Shown piece by piece: positions 1 to 9,513 of a DNA stretch of 64,000 nt. The translations under genes and the position numbers were made by a program. The notes beneath the pieces were generated by a model. That model was not told where the DNA came from. It searched no databases and worked only from the letters and a program-made list of their open reading frames with translations. The stretch spans positions 1 to 64,000 of the forward strand of contig JAIXOU010000097.1 of assembly GCA_027486585.1 (NCBI GenBank), read 5' to 3'. Each line of letters starts with the position of its first letter. Within the stretch, counting starts at the first letter, position 1. The DNA is from Verrucomicrobiaceae bacterium. GTDB taxonomy: Bacteria; Verrucomicrobiota; Verrucomicrobiia; Verrucomicrobiales; Verrucomicrobiaceae.

Positions 1-393
1 CAAACGATGCAAAAGCTGCCTCAGTACGACAACGTGGTTCTTGAAGTGCAGCGTTATTTTGAAGCTCGCCTGCAAAGTTTAAAACAAGCAGGCATTTCTC
101 CAGAAAGAATCGTCTTTGATCCCGGTTTCGGTTTTGGAAAGACGCTGGAGCACAACATCTCCCTGATGCGCTCTCTGCCGGAACTTTGTGTGATAGGCAG
201 GCCTTTGCTCGTAGGCGTATCACGAAAAAGCATGATCGGCCGTTTGCTGGAATCGGAAGAACTTGAAGACCGCGACTGGCCAACCGTAGCACTTACGGCT
301 CATGCCCGTGAATTAGGCGCGCGCTTGGTGCGAGTGCATGACGTGAAACCCAATGTCCAGGCCATGCGCATGACCGAGGCAATCTTAGGCTAA
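1..393 (+). CDS. folP: Dihydropteroate synthase, C-terminal part (5' end outside window)
   Basis: The reading frame is open from the first base of the window, so the ATG at 7 in the ORF track is internal and this is a 3' fragment of about 130 residues. Dihydropteroate synthase joins p-aminobenzoate to the pterin pyrophosphate in folate synthesis in the cytoplasm. The visible part carries the family's second half: the QTMQ..P.YDNVV.EV stretch, the IVFDPGFGFGKT loop and the LLVGVSRKSMIG motif that binds pterin and sulfonamide, then a C-terminal VRVHDV strand. The stop codon overlaps the stop of the convergent yggS gene by four bases. Family identity is firm; only upstream context is missing. 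Confidence 0.95.
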   Translation, partial: QTMQKLPQYDNVVLEVQRYFEARLQSLKQAGISPERIVFDPGFGFGKTLEHNISLMRSLPELCVIGRPLLVGVSRKSMIGRLLESEELEDRDWPTVALTAHARELGARLVRVHDVKPNVQAMRMTEAILG

Positions 394-1073
394 CCGCGAC
401 CCCCAAAAATAGCGCTACCAACACGGACGATGGTGGCACCTTCTTCAATGGCGACCTCGAAGTCATGGCTCATGCCCATGGAAAGCTGTGGCAAAGGCGC
501 ACCTCCGCGCTTTTCCAAATCATCTCTGAGTTCGCGCAGATTGACGAAGTAAGGACGCACTTTTTCAAGCGCCAGATCAAAGGGTGGGATGCACATCACA
601 CCTTGAATGTAGAGCCGATCCAGCTCGTAGAGTGCCTCCAAGTGTTCGCGAATCTGCTCTGGACTGAAGCCATGTTTGGAAGACTCAGCCGCCACATTGA
701 TCTCGATCAGCACCTTTGGATGCAGCCCAAGCTCTCCTGCGATACGATTGATGTCTTTTGCAATCGCGAGGCTATCGACAGCGTGGATCATCTCCACCAG
801 CGGCAGAACTTTCCGCACCTTATTGGATTGCAACGGACCGATCAGATGCCAGCGCAGCTTGCTGGGTAATTGCGGGTGTTTAAGGAGAATTTCCTGCACC
901 CTATTTTCCCCAAAAGCTAGCTGTCCAGCCTCAACAGCCTCCTGCAAAATTTCAACAGGCTTGGTCTTAGAGACAGCCAATAGCTCCACGTCAGCCGCAG
1001 CACGGCCTGATCGTTTGGCCGCAGCTGAAATACGCTCGCGAATGGCTTCTAAATTTGTCTGAATCTCACTCAT
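390..1073 (-). CDS. yggS: YggS/PROSC family PLP-binding homeostasis protein
   Basis: A 227-residue protein of the YggS/PLPBP family, which folds like the N-terminal barrel of alanine racemase, binds pyridoxal phosphate and buffers PLP levels without a known catalytic reaction. Visible marks are LLAVSKTKP with the PLP lysine near residue 36, HLIGPLQSNK in the middle and the C-terminal SMGMSHDFEVAIEEG...VRVGSAIFG phosphate-binding stretch. Length is normal for the family. It is the last gene of a close minus-strand run (recO, TPR protein, binding lipoprotein, yggS), with a 24-base gap to the binding-protein gene, so cotranscription is likely. Confidence 0.95.
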   Translation of the reverse strand: MSEIQTNLEAIRERISAAAKRSGRAAADVELLAVSKTKPVEILQEAVEAGQLAFGENRVQEILLKHPQLPSKLRWHLIGPLQSNKVRKVLPLVEMIHAVDSLAIAKDINRIAGELGLHPKVLIEINVAAESSKHGFSPEQIREHLEALYELDRLYIQGVMCIPPFDLALEKVRPYFVNLRELRDDLEKRGGAPLPQLSMGMSHDFEVAIEEGATIVRVGSAIFGGRG

Positions 1074-1097
1074 GCTAGCAGTTACGTCTTTCGAATC

Positions 1098-1913
1098 TTA
1101 CTCGAATACAAAAGGCAATCCTTGCGCCTTCATCAGATCCCGTTCCTTGGCCAAGAATTGATCCGCCAGTTTGGCAAAGGTTCCATCTTTCTTCATGCGC
1201 GCCAGCGTTGCATTGACCTTGGCTTTCAAATCATCGTTGCCTTTTTTTAAACCCACAGCCCAGAACTCCTCACGCAGCGGTGCCAATAAAGCCCGAGTGC
1301 GATCAGCGTGTTTGGCATGATAATTCATGACGCTCACCTGATCATAGACCCAGGCATCAACCTTTCCATTAACGACCTCCAGCACACAGGCAGCATCCGT
1401 ATCCAGAGCCACGAGCTTGGCTTCAGGCAGCTCCTTCCGACACCATTGCTCACCCGTGGTCGCAATCCGCACCGCCAGCTTTCGGCCAGGCGCCTTCAAA
1501 TCTGCGGCTGACATGACCGCGGAGTCCTTAGCGGCCAAAATAGACAAGCCCGTCTTCACATACGGGTCTGAAAAATCAATCGACTTACGCCGGACTTCAT
1601 TGGCCGTGAGTGAAGAAATGATGAGATCAATCTGACCGCTTTGCAGGGCAGGGATCAGTCCGTCAAAGTTGATGTTACGAAACTCCACTGGCTTTCCCAG
1701 TTCGACACCGATCTCTTTAGCAATGGCCGCAGTCACCCCTGAGATCTGACCTTTTTCATCCACAAATTCAAAGGGTGGATACGTGGCATCAACCCCAACG
1801 ACGAGCACATCACGCCTTGCGCAACCGAGGATAAGAAGGGAGAAAAAGCAAAAAAGACGCAGCAAGAACATGACCCTTAATTTGCAAGGCGATCCACCAA
1901 AGGAAAGCGTCAT
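1098..1913 (-). CDS. ABC-type amino-acid-binding lipoprotein (SBP_bac_3 family)
   Basis: A periplasmic solute-binding protein of the family that delivers polar amino acids to ABC importers. After a lipoprotein signal (hydrophobic FLLRLFCFFSLLI, lipobox LILGC), the mature part opens with VLVVGVDATYPPFEFVDEKG, the typical first strand of family 3, followed by the GLIPALQSGQIDLIISSLT and SIDFSDPY segments. No ATPase or permease gene is adjacent, so it is an orphan receptor here; substrate cannot be read. The start is uncertain. The ATG at 1913 shares its A with the TPR gene's stop (TGATG), suggesting translational coupling. The ATG at 1871 (MFLLRL) would give a more standard signal peptide, and the track uses a GTG at 1916. 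Confidence 0.88.
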   Translation of the reverse strand: MTLSFGGSPCKLRVMFLLRLFCFFSLLILGCARRDVLVVGVDATYPPFEFVDEKGQISGVTAAIAKEIGVELGKPVEFRNINFDGLIPALQSGQIDLIISSLTANEVRRKSIDFSDPYVKTGLSILAAKDSAVMSAADLKAPGRKLAVRIATTGEQWCRKELPEAKLVALDTDAACVLEVVNGKVDAWVYDQVSVMNYHAKHADRTRALLAPLREEFWAVGLKKGNDDLKAKVNATLARMKKDGTFAKLADQFLAKERDLMKAQGLPFVFE

Positions 1914-2848
1914 CACACGCTAGCCAGCACTTTCTCCATACGCTTTCTAAAAGCCGCTGCCTTGCGCTCCTCACTCTGATTTTCCAGCAAGGCCACGTAG
2001 TCCAGCCCCACGGCTTCGTAGCTGCGTGCCTCATCTTTGATATGCAATTCCAGAATCCGCAGACTTTGTTCAAAGTCTAACATCGCCGCAGTGTTCTCGC
2101 CGAGCTCATGTTTAGCCGTGGCAATATTGCAAAGCGACTGGGCAACATCAGGATCGTCAGGCCCAAGAATTTTTTGGCGGATGGCCAGACCTTCAGAAAA
2201 CATTTCTTTGGCCTGATCGGGAAAACCGGCCGTGTAGTAGAGGCTGCCGAGATTGTTATAAACACTACCGACCTCCTCTGAATCACGCCCAAGTTCCAGT
2301 TCCATCACTTCCAGACAGCGGAGATAGTGCTGCTCCGCCAGGGCATATTTGCCGAGCCCCTTGTAAATCATGGCCAAGTTATTGCGAAGCTGCGCTGCCG
2401 AAAAATCATCCACTGGGGTCAATGCTTCATAATCCGTGATCGCCTGCTCATACAATGGCACTGCTAGACCTTCACGCTGACTGAAGTCAAACAGTGTGGC
2501 CAACTGCGTGCGCAGACGCGCTTTCTCCACTGGAGCGATGTCACTGTATCCTGCAATCTCCAGAGCCTCGTTGTAGCTGGCTTCAGCAGATGCGACTTCA
2601 CCCGCCTCACGCTGCACGTCTCCCAGGACTTGGAGTGCTGCGAAAAGCTTGATCCCATCCGATTCCTCACGCAGATCCGTGACGATTCGAGTGGCTGTAT
2701 TCAGAGCTTCCTCCAACATTCCTCGGCGAAGAAATGAAAGGGCTGGATTCTCGGGCTGAGAAGCGGGGCTCGGAGGGCTATCGGGCACGTTTGGGAAAGC
2801 AGGGTTGGTTGAGTCTCTAGCTTCACGGCATATCCCTTCTCTCATCAA
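1913..2848 (-). CDS. Tetratricopeptide repeat protein
   Basis: A 311-residue protein made mostly of TPR helices of the kinesin-light-chain/TPR_12 type, clearest in NNLAMIYKGLGKYALAEQHY and NNLGSLYYTAGFPDQAKEMF, with further degenerate repeats on both sides. TPR arrays are protein-binding scaffolds; no catalytic motif is seen. The first 40 residues are Pro/Ser-rich and no signal peptide is evident, so it is probably cytoplasmic. It lies 19 bases after recO and abuts the binding-lipoprotein gene, so it belongs to the same run, but this does not define its partner. Function unknown beyond binding. Confidence 0.85.
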   Translation of the reverse strand: MMREGICREARDSTNPAFPNVPDSPPSPASQPENPALSFLRRGMLEEALNTATRIVTDLREESDGIKLFAALQVLGDVQREAGEVASAEASYNEALEIAGYSDIAPVEKARLRTQLATLFDFSQREGLAVPLYEQAITDYEALTPVDDFSAAQLRNNLAMIYKGLGKYALAEQHYLRCLEVMELELGRDSEEVGSVYNNLGSLYYTAGFPDQAKEMFSEGLAIRQKILGPDDPDVAQSLCNIATAKHELGENTAAMLDFEQSLRILELHIKDEARSYEAVGLDYVALLENQSEERKAAAFRKRMEKVLASV

Positions 2849-2867
2849 GCAAAATCATTGACTGAAT

Positions 2868-3431
2868 TCAGCTCATTTTGCCGTGCTGGCCGATCCAGTC
2901 CAGCACCTGCCGACGCTGCACCGGCAGCCGCCGATGAAAGTTTTCTTCGATCGCGCGGGCAGATTCACCCACGGAAACAGCCTTTTCTCCCACCAAACCC
3001 AGATCCTCGGCCAAGCGTAATTCAAAGCGTTCCACAAAGGCACGACTCGGATCATGATCGTTGAGGTAATCCAGAGCCTTCGTCAAAAGCTCATAAATCG
3101 CCAAGATCGGCGCATGAGGCTCAACCACCAAAGCGATAAGCTTCACCAAATAGGTTGCGGCCAAAACCCGACCGTAGCTTTGCCGCAGGCCCAAACGCGG
3201 ATTCGTCCAGCGTGCCTCAGCCAGCGTGTGCAGATCTCCTGATTTAGCTCGAGTAAAACGTATATCGACCGTGAGAAACAGATCCAAGGTTCCCGCAAAG
3301 GGCGACTTCGGCCGTAGCGCACCTTTAGCAATCGTGCGGAACAATCCCATCTCAGGGCAGCACCAGTGGACGATCAATGTCGTCTCCGAGTATCGACTGC
3401 GCCCGATAATGATGGCTTCTGTTTTGTCCAC
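2868..3431 (-). CDS. recO: DNA repair protein RecO
   Basis: A 187-residue RecO, which helps RecR load RecA on SSB-coated single-stranded DNA in gap repair. The N-terminal OB-fold is recognisable from MDKTEAIIIGRSRYSETTLIV and the following GLFRTIAKGALRPKSPFAG. The helical part follows with GRVLAATYLVKLIALVVEP and FELRLAEDLGL. It is shorter than the usual 230-250 residues and shows no Cys4 zinc-binding loop, a trimming that occurs in some lineages. It is 30 bases downstream of the haem-protein gene and 19 bases upstream of the TPR gene. Confidence 0.88.
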   Translation of the reverse strand: MDKTEAIIIGRSRYSETTLIVHWCCPEMGLFRTIAKGALRPKSPFAGTLDLFLTVDIRFTRAKSGDLHTLAEARWTNPRLGLRQSYGRVLAATYLVKLIALVVEPHAPILAIYELLTKALDYLNDHDPSRAFVERFELRLAEDLGLVGEKAVSVGESARAIEENFHRRLPVQRRQVLDWIGQHGKMS

Positions 3432-3461
3432 TCGAGCATCTCGCTTGTAAAAAGGCTCAGC

Positions 3462-6353
3462 TCAAGGCTGGAAGTTCACCTTCTTGGGATCACCTCCAGC
3501 CTCAATGAAAGCTAGCAGATCCAGAATTTGCTCAGCCTTGAGTGAATTTAACAATCCCTGAGGCATGGGCGAAACTTCGGATACACTGCGCTCGACAATC
3601 AGGCTTTTGCCGACCTCGATCGTCTCGGGAGTAAGCGGATTAGGCTTCAAAACGACACGTTCATCATCCTCACTTTCTAGGCTACCCATGACCGTGCTGC
3701 CATCAGCGCGTTTAATCGTCACAAAGCGGAATTTTTCATCAACGACTTTGGACGGGTTCAAGATGTGATCCAATAAATCACGTCGTCCGAAACGCGCTGA
3801 GACCTGCACGAGTTCCGGGCCAAACAACCCCGCGGGCAGGCTGCGATCCGTGCTCATCGTGTGGCAGAACACACACTGCGTGGCAATGGCTGCGGCCTTA
3901 CCCTTTTCAAAGGAGCGACCACGTGCCACCTCGGCCAGTCGAGGCTCGAGATCCTCGATTTTCCAAACCCGATACGTGTGTCCAGGCATCGCATGAGGCG
4001 AGAGTGCGACAGGATTTGGCGGGTGGATGACATCCGCCAGTTTCAACAATTCCTCAGGCTTCAAGGCTGCTGCCAGTTCACTGCGCGTGTCAGACAGGCA
4101 TTTGAAGTAGGTGCTGGCTCCGTTCAGCTTCTCCGCGCGATTAAGTGCATCAAAAACGATGCGACGATCCTCCGACGACCAGCCTTCTTTGAGGTAGCGC
4201 AGATACATGGGGTAAAAGAGCAGGTCCTCGCTGGCCTCTGCCTCACGCAACAGAGCCACGCACTTTGGCAGCACCTCAGTCGAGCCCAGTCGAATGAGTA
4301 AGCGAAAAAGCTCCTGATTCATCTCTCGTGAACTCGCAGGGAAAAGCGGCTGCAGCCAACTTAGCAGCTTGAGCTTTTCCTCAGGCAGAGGATCTCCCAG
4401 CCTAGTCAAGGTTACGCTCAACGTTCTTAAAACCGCGAGGTGCTGCGACTCGGTCAGGTCACGCCAGGAAAGTGAATTCAGCCGCGCCAAGATACCAGAG
4501 CGATCTGCCTCTATTCCTACTCTCGCCAAGGCCAGGCAACCCAGAATGCCTGTCCATCCGCGTGACTCGCCGTCGATTTCCTTTTTCCAATACTGAGTGG
4601 GAATCCGCTCCAGTGCCACGCGCGCGGCAAAACGAATGTGCTCATCCTTATGCGAAAGCTGTGCGAGTACGCCGAAGACTTCCTTGGCATCGCTTGGCTT
4701 CGAAGCTTCCAATTCACGTCGCAGCGCACGCAGATCCTTGGACCGTTGACTCTTTTTCTGTTCCGTCACTTGCATTTCACCACGGTAACTGACGCGATAC
4801 AATCCGCTATGTGTCCCACGACCGCCTGTGATGAACCACAGTGCACCATCTGGTCCCACACTGGCATCGGTCACATTCAGAGGCCGACCTGAGACAAACG
4901 TTTCCTGTTGAGCAACATAACTGGCTCCCTTTGCCTCAAGGGAAACCGCAATGATACGCCCGTAACTCCAATCGAGGATGAATAGGGACTCTTCATATTT
5001 CTTGGGAAACTTAGCTCCATACCCAAAGCAGATCCCCGTGGGTGATGACAGTCCGATATCCAAAACACTGGGCAAGGTATCTGGATACCAAGCCGGAAAA
5101 CGTCCCGTGCCTCTGCGCCAGCCAAAGTCTGCACCCGGCACCACATGCAGCACCCGAGTCGGCATGTACCATGGCGCACCCACATCACGTTCCATATCGG
5201 CATCAAAAGTGAAAAGCTCACCATCGCGATTAAAGGCGATATCGAGCGGATTACGCAACCCACCCGCAATCAGTTCCGTGCGACCATCCTTAGGATCATA
5301 GGCGATCACATGACCTGCCGGCAGCTCGACGTTGCCGTCAAACATGCTGCTATCCCATGGGTTCGGCAGCACCTGATCATTGGCCACATTTTTCAACGGT
5401 GAATCCTCAGCAAGAGGACTTGGCAGAAGCACATTGTTTCCATGCGCAATCCAAATACGCCCGTCTGGGCCCAACTTGATGTGATTTCGCCCATGCCCTA
5501 CACCGCCTTCACTGTGCATCAGCTCCTCTTTTCCCTCAAAGACGCCATCCCCATCTGCATCTCGCAGACGATAGAGACCCTTGCTGTTGTTGGCATTCGA
5601 ATAAAGAACTCCGTGTGCATACAGCAAGCCTCGGCATTCTAGCAGCGAGCCTTCGATCTCGCTCATAGCTCCCGACTCTGAATCATAGCGCAGTAGCCCC
5701 TTCTTCTCCTTGGCCAAGGTGACTCTGCCTTCTGGATCAAAAGCCATCGACACCCAGGAATCTTCTCCAGGCTGAGCCGACCGCAACAGTTCCACTTTAA
5801 ATCCTGGCAACAGGGTAAAAGAGGATGGATCAGTCGCCTGACTCTGCGCCCCAGGTTTGGCCAACTGCCAGGAATTGTAAGCATCAAAAGTCTTCTTCAG
5901 ATCGAAAGGATTCTTAGCCTCATCAAGATCCACCCGCCCAACGACGGCTACCTTCCCTTTTGGCGAGGTCCAGGTCTCATCTGTCGGAATCCAGCGCACC
6001 TGCGCCAAATCCCCATTCAATTCCAACCGCGCCGCGACACGTGGAGAAGCTGAGGTGATCGAGAGCACATTAGCGCCTTGCTTGATCAAAGACGTCAGGT
6101 CTATGCTCGTGGCAATCCCACCGACCATGGGTCCTACCTTTGGCATCGGACGTTCATTCACCCGAACCTCCGCAGAGCCTTCGGCGGCCAATAGAAGGAT
6201 GGCTTTCAAAAGGGCCCCTTTTTGCTCAAATCGCGCCTCCACCGTCTCCTGGGGACCCTCCAATTCAAGCCATTGTGGCACAGGCGGCTGATTAGCCATT
6301 TGTGCATGGCAAAAGCCGACACCAAAGACCCAGAGCATAAAAAAGCGTTTCAT
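3462..6353 (-). CDS. PVC-type exported haem-binding protein with sorbosone-dehydrogenase-like propeller
   Basis: A 963-residue exported protein with a Sec signal (MKRFFMLWVFGVGFCHA). Order of parts: an N-terminal beta region to about residue 170; a six-bladed NHL/L-sorbosone-dehydrogenase-like propeller (about 190-530, with GHGRNHIKLGPDGRIWIAHG and GGLRNPLDIAFNRDGELF); a helical HEAT-like region; and a C-terminal haem module with CVFCH at about 827-831. The tail DGSTVMGSLESEDDERVVLK matches the Pirellula/Verrucomicrobium haem-binding domain. Such proteins abound in Planctomycetes and Verrucomicrobia, and the substrate is usually unknown. It may be cotranscribed with recO (30-base gap), though that pairing has no obvious functional logic. 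A covalent c-type haem follows from the motif. Confidence 0.85.
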   Translation of the reverse strand: MKRFFMLWVFGVGFCHAQMANQPPVPQWLELEGPQETVEARFEQKGALLKAILLLAAEGSAEVRVNERPMPKVGPMVGGIATSIDLTSLIKQGANVLSITSASPRVAARLELNGDLAQVRWIPTDETWTSPKGKVAVVGRVDLDEAKNPFDLKKTFDAYNSWQLAKPGAQSQATDPSSFTLLPGFKVELLRSAQPGEDSWVSMAFDPEGRVTLAKEKKGLLRYDSESGAMSEIEGSLLECRGLLYAHGVLYSNANNSKGLYRLRDADGDGVFEGKEELMHSEGGVGHGRNHIKLGPDGRIWIAHGNNVLLPSPLAEDSPLKNVANDQVLPNPWDSSMFDGNVELPAGHVIAYDPKDGRTELIAGGLRNPLDIAFNRDGELFTFDADMERDVGAPWYMPTRVLHVVPGADFGWRRGTGRFPAWYPDTLPSVLDIGLSSPTGICFGYGAKFPKKYEESLFILDWSYGRIIAVSLEAKGASYVAQQETFVSGRPLNVTDASVGPDGALWFITGGRGTHSGLYRVSYRGEMQVTEQKKSQRSKDLRALRRELEASKPSDAKEVFGVLAQLSHKDEHIRFAARVALERIPTQYWKKEIDGESRGWTGILGCLALARVGIEADRSGILARLNSLSWRDLTESQHLAVLRTLSVTLTRLGDPLPEEKLKLLSWLQPLFPASSREMNQELFRLLIRLGSTEVLPKCVALLREAEASEDLLFYPMYLRYLKEGWSSEDRRIVFDALNRAEKLNGASTYFKCLSDTRSELAAALKPEELLKLADVIHPPNPVALSPHAMPGHTYRVWKIEDLEPRLAEVARGRSFEKGKAAAIATQCVFCHTMSTDRSLPAGLFGPELVQVSARFGRRDLLDHILNPSKVVDEKFRFVTIKRADGSTVMGSLESEDDERVVLKPNPLTPETIEVGKSLIVERSVSEVSPMPQGLLNSLKAEQILDLLAFIEAGGDPKKVNFQP

Positions 6354-6463
6354 ATCTCATAAGATCAGTCCAGCAGCAGCATTCCTTTCAAAACTCAACT
6401 TAGCTTCACCTCCAGACCGAAACTACTTTCGGAAAAGCGCTTGGCGCGCATCTTCCCTTGCAC

Positions 6464-7774
6464 ATGCTTTCTGCTGTCATTCCCATCATCCAAAAACTCC
6501 GTTCCGCTGGCCATGAAGCCTTGCTCGCCGGAGGCTGTGTTCGCGATCATTTGTTAGGACGCGAGCCCAAAGACTATGATGTCGCCACCAGCGCGACGCC
6601 CCAGCAGGTGATCGCTTTATTTCCTGGGGCACTGACTGTCGGGGCTCATTTTGGCGTCGTGATTGTTCGACAGGGAAGTGAACAGATCGAAGTGGCGACC
6701 TTCCGCACAGACGGAAGTTACAAAGATGGCAGGCACCCAGAGAGCGTGACTTTTTCTACCGCTGAAGAAGATGCTCAACGCCGCGACTTCACCGTGAATG
6801 GCTTGTTCCATGATCCGATCTCGGGTGATATCATCGACTTCGTAGGCGGTCAGAGCGACTTAGAAAAACGCCTCTTGCGCGCCATCGGCGATCCATCAAA
6901 GCGATTCGATGAAGACAAACTGCGCCTGCTGCGCGCCGTCCGTTTTGCCACAACACTCGGTTTTGAGATCGATCCTCTCACCTGGCAGGCGGTTTGCGAG
7001 CACGCGCCTGCCATTCAATCCGTCAGCGCTGAGCGGATCCGTGATGAACTCATCAAAATCTTCCTGCATCCGAACCGTGTGCGTGGCTTTGATCTGCTCG
7101 TGGATAGCGGCCTGATGGCGCAAGTGCTGCCAGAAATCCTAGTGTTGAAAGGAGTGGAGCAGCCGCCGCAATGGCATCCCGAGGGCGATGTATTCATCCA
7201 CACAAGACTCATGCTTAGCCTGCTGCCAGAAGTGGTTTCTGAGCCGCTCGTGCTCAGTGTGCTCCTGCATGATATCGCCAAACCAGCCACCTTTACCGTC
7301 GATGAAACAGGCCGCATCCGATTCAATGGCCACGACAAACTCGGCGCTGAGATGACTGGCGAGATCCTACGCCGCCTGAAATTCCCCAATGATGTCATCG
7401 AGCCTACTCAGGTGGCTGTGGAACATCACATGGTGTTTAAGGACGTTAAAAAAATGAAGAAGAGCACGCTGAAACGCATGATGGCTCGTCCGACTTGGGC
7501 AGATGAGTTGGCGCTGCACCGAATCGATTGTCTGGGCTCAAATGGACTGCTGGACAATTATGAATTCATGCAGGCCAAAGCCGAAGAATTCTCTCACGAA
7601 CCGCTCATTCCACAGCCATTGATCAATGGTCGCGATCTCATGGCCTTGGGCTGGCAGGCAGGCAAACAACTCGGCGCTGTTTTGACGGAGGTGCAAAACG
7701 CCCAACTTGAAGGTATCATCAGCACTAAGGACGAAGCATTGACTTGGCTAAGAACGAACCACGCCCAACCCTGA
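6464..7774 (+). CDS. cca: CCA tRNA nucleotidyltransferase / poly(A) polymerase family
   Basis: A class II nucleotidyltransferase that adds or repairs the 3' CCA of tRNA. The head domain has LLAGGCVRDHLLG and the metal-binding Asp pair DYD (residues 37/39), followed by the RRDFTVNGL and RLLRAVRFA motifs. An HD-type domain follows (VLLHDIAKPATF, GHDKLGAEM). HD-containing members often have extra phosphohydrolase activity. ATG at 6464 is preferred; the track's start is a TTG two codons earlier. The AraC-type gene begins 10 bases after the stop. Whether it adds CC, A or CCA cannot be decided by eye. Confidence 0.92.
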   Translation: MLSAVIPIIQKLRSAGHEALLAGGCVRDHLLGREPKDYDVATSATPQQVIALFPGALTVGAHFGVVIVRQGSEQIEVATFRTDGSYKDGRHPESVTFSTAEEDAQRRDFTVNGLFHDPISGDIIDFVGGQSDLEKRLLRAIGDPSKRFDEDKLRLLRAVRFATTLGFEIDPLTWQAVCEHAPAIQSVSAERIRDELIKIFLHPNRVRGFDLLVDSGLMAQVLPEILVLKGVEQPPQWHPEGDVFIHTRLMLSLLPEVVSEPLVLSVLLHDIAKPATFTVDETGRIRFNGHDKLGAEMTGEILRRLKFPNDVIEPTQVAVEHHMVFKDVKKMKKSTLKRMMARPTWADELALHRIDCLGSNGLLDNYEFMQAKAEEFSHEPLIPQPLINGRDLMALGWQAGKQLGAVLTEVQNAQLEGIISTKDEALTWLRTNHAQP

Positions 7775-7783
7775 TGCCACCTC

Positions 7784-8704
7784 ATGCAAGTCGAGCGTGA
7801 AAAGATTCAAATTCCCAGCGGACATTCTTTTCGCTTGTTACGCTGGTCACGCTCAGTCCGTGACGTGGAGTGCGTTGTGGCTCCCGGAAAGATCGAAAAG
7901 ATCGTCGGTGAGGGCACGCGCTGGCATTTCCACGCGGAGATGGAGCTCACGCTATTCGCAGAGGGCAGTGGCTCACGCTTTGTTGGCGACCATATTGGTT
8001 CCTTTGAGGCAGGTGATCTTGTCCTACTTGGAAGCAAATTGCCGCACTACTGGCATACGAAAGGCAACTCCTGCGGCATTTCCGTTCAATGGCATTTCCC
8101 AGAGGGGCACCCCTTCTGGGCTTTCCCCGAAAATTTAGCGCTGCGAGAGCTTTTTGAGCAGGCGGGCCGCGGGCTGAGACTGAGCGGATCAACTGCAGCC
8201 CGCATTTCGATTTTGCTTCATGAAATGAGGCAGACCCAGGGAGTCGAACAACTAGCGCTTTTACTGCGCACCCTGGCCCTGATCGCCTCGGCCCCCGAAA
8301 CAGATCGTTTATTTCTTTCCGTCCGCTCCTTTGCCTTAGCAGCAGAATCCCACTATCAACAGTCGATCTCAAAAGCCATGCGCCACCTGATCGCCCATTT
8401 TCGTGAGGAGGTTAGGCTGGAGGATATTTTAGTTCTCACGGACCTGAGCCGCCCCACGTTTGCACGCCAGTTTAAAAAACACGCCGGCCGCACGATGAGC
8501 GAGTTTCTCAATCATCTGCGCCTCCAAGCAGCCTGCCGCGAGCTTTTGGAAAGCAATCGTAGCGTGCTAGAGATCGCCTTAAGCTGCGGATTCACCCAAA
8601 TCTCCTTCTTCAATCGCCTCTTCCGCCGTCTGCAAAAATGCAGCCCCACCGAGTATCGCGCTCGGCAGGAACGGGCAAACGGACGTCAAAAGGCAGCATT
8701 TTGA
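7784..8704 (+). CDS. AraC-family transcriptional regulator with N-terminal cupin
   Basis: A 306-residue regulator. Residues about 20-110 form a cupin-like sensing domain ([37 protein letters not shown], typical of sugar-responsive AraC proteins). Residues about 200-295 form the double helix-turn-helix, ending in the family signature [30 protein letters not shown]. It follows cca by 10 bases, and clpP follows about 80 bases later; neither is an obvious target. The usual role is activation of carbohydrate genes, but no ligand or operator can be named from this window. Confidence 0.92.
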   Translation: MQVEREKIQIPSGHSFRLLRWSRSVRDVECVVAPGKIEKIVGEGTRWHFHAEMELTLFAEGSGSRFVGDHIGSFEAGDLVLLGSKLPHYWHTKGNSCGISVQWHFPEGHPFWAFPENLALRELFEQAGRGLRLSGSTAARISILLHEMRQTQGVEQLALLLRTLALIASAPETDRLFLSVRSFALAAESHYQQSISKAMRHLIAHFREEVRLEDILVLTDLSRPTFARQFKKHAGRTMSEFLNHLRLQAACRELLESNRSVLEIALSCGFTQISFFNRLFRRLQKCSPTEYRARQERANGRQKAAF

Positions 8705-8786
8705 CGACTCCACTCATCAGCCGGAGACGTTGCTTCTTTTTAGCGGCAAGTTTGACAATGCCTGCCGACACTCTTTCATTACCACC

Positions 8787-9437
8787 ATGTCCCAATCTTC
8801 ATCCGATTTCCCCACCATGATTTCTCCGCCCTCTAACTTCATCGTCCCGATGGTGATCGAGAGTGAAGGGCGCATGGAGCGCTCTTACGATATCTATTCC
8901 CGCCTATTGAAGGATCGCATCATCTTCCTCGGCAGCGACGTGAATGATCAAGTGGCCAATGTCATCATCGCCCAGTTCCTATTCCTTCAGATGCAGGACC
9001 CGAAGAAAGACATTCATTTTTACATCAACAGCCCTGGTGGTTCTGTCACTGCTGGCCTAGCCATCTATGACACGATGCAGTTCGTCACCTGTGACGTGAA
9101 CACCTATTGCATCGGTATCTGCGCCAGCATGGGCGCTGTCCTATTAGCCGCAGGCACGAAAGGCAAACGTTTCGCTCTGCCAAACAGCGACATCATGATC
9201 CATCAGGTCTCTGGTGGTGCCCGCGGAACGGCCAGTGATGTGGAGCGCACCGTGGACTTCATGTACAAACTGAAGCGCCGGTTGAACCGCATCCTGGCTC
9301 TTCATTGCGGTAAAACCCCTGAAGTGATCGAAAAAGATGCCGACCGTGACAACTACATGAGCGCCGAAGAAGCCGCCGCCTATGGTCTTGTGGACAAGGT
9401 CTTGGTGAGCAACCGCGATCTGGCTGCGAAAGAGTAG
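8787..9437 (+). CDS. clpP: ATP-dependent Clp protease proteolytic subunit
   Basis: A 216-residue ClpP, the serine peptidase chamber that works with ClpX/ClpA unfoldases in the cytoplasm. The catalytic triad is visible as Ser114 in CASMGAVLL, His139 in MIHQVSGG and Asp188 in [14 protein letters not shown]. The oligomer-forming N-terminus and [17 protein letters not shown] are intact. I start at the ATG at 8787 (MSQSSSDF); the track's start at 8730 adds a non-conserved leader. An ATG at 8817 is also possible. No clpX follows; a rho-independent terminator ends the unit, so clpP appears to be expressed alone here. Confidence 0.96.
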   Translation: MSQSSSDFPTMISPPSNFIVPMVIESEGRMERSYDIYSRLLKDRIIFLGSDVNDQVANVIIAQFLFLQMQDPKKDIHFYINSPGGSVTAGLAIYDTMQFVTCDVNTYCIGICASMGAVLLAAGTKGKRFALPNSDIMIHQVSGGARGTASDVERTVDFMYKLKRRLNRILALHCGKTPEVIEKDADRDNYMSAEEAAAYGLVDKVLVSNRDLAAKE

Positions 9438-9461
9438 TCCGAAACTTCACCCCATTTGAGC

Positions 9462-9490
9462 AGGCGGGCCGAGAGGTCCGCCTGTTTTGT
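9462..9490 (+). terminator. Rho-independent terminator of clpP
   Basis: A 10-base-pair stem (CAGGCGGGCC pairing with GGTCCGCCTG, one G-T wobble) closed by a GAGA GNRA-type tetraloop and followed by TTTT. It starts 24 bases after the clpP stop and separates it from the convergent methyltransferase gene. Confidence 0.85.
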
Positions 9491-9513
9491 ATGAGAAAGG
9501 GATTCAAGCCCAG

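Noticed and set aside
3670-3690. Possible second REP unit (TTTCTAGGCTACC)
   Set aside because: It shares only a short core with the repeat at 27.2 kb, lies inside the haem-protein gene and has no hairpin partner.
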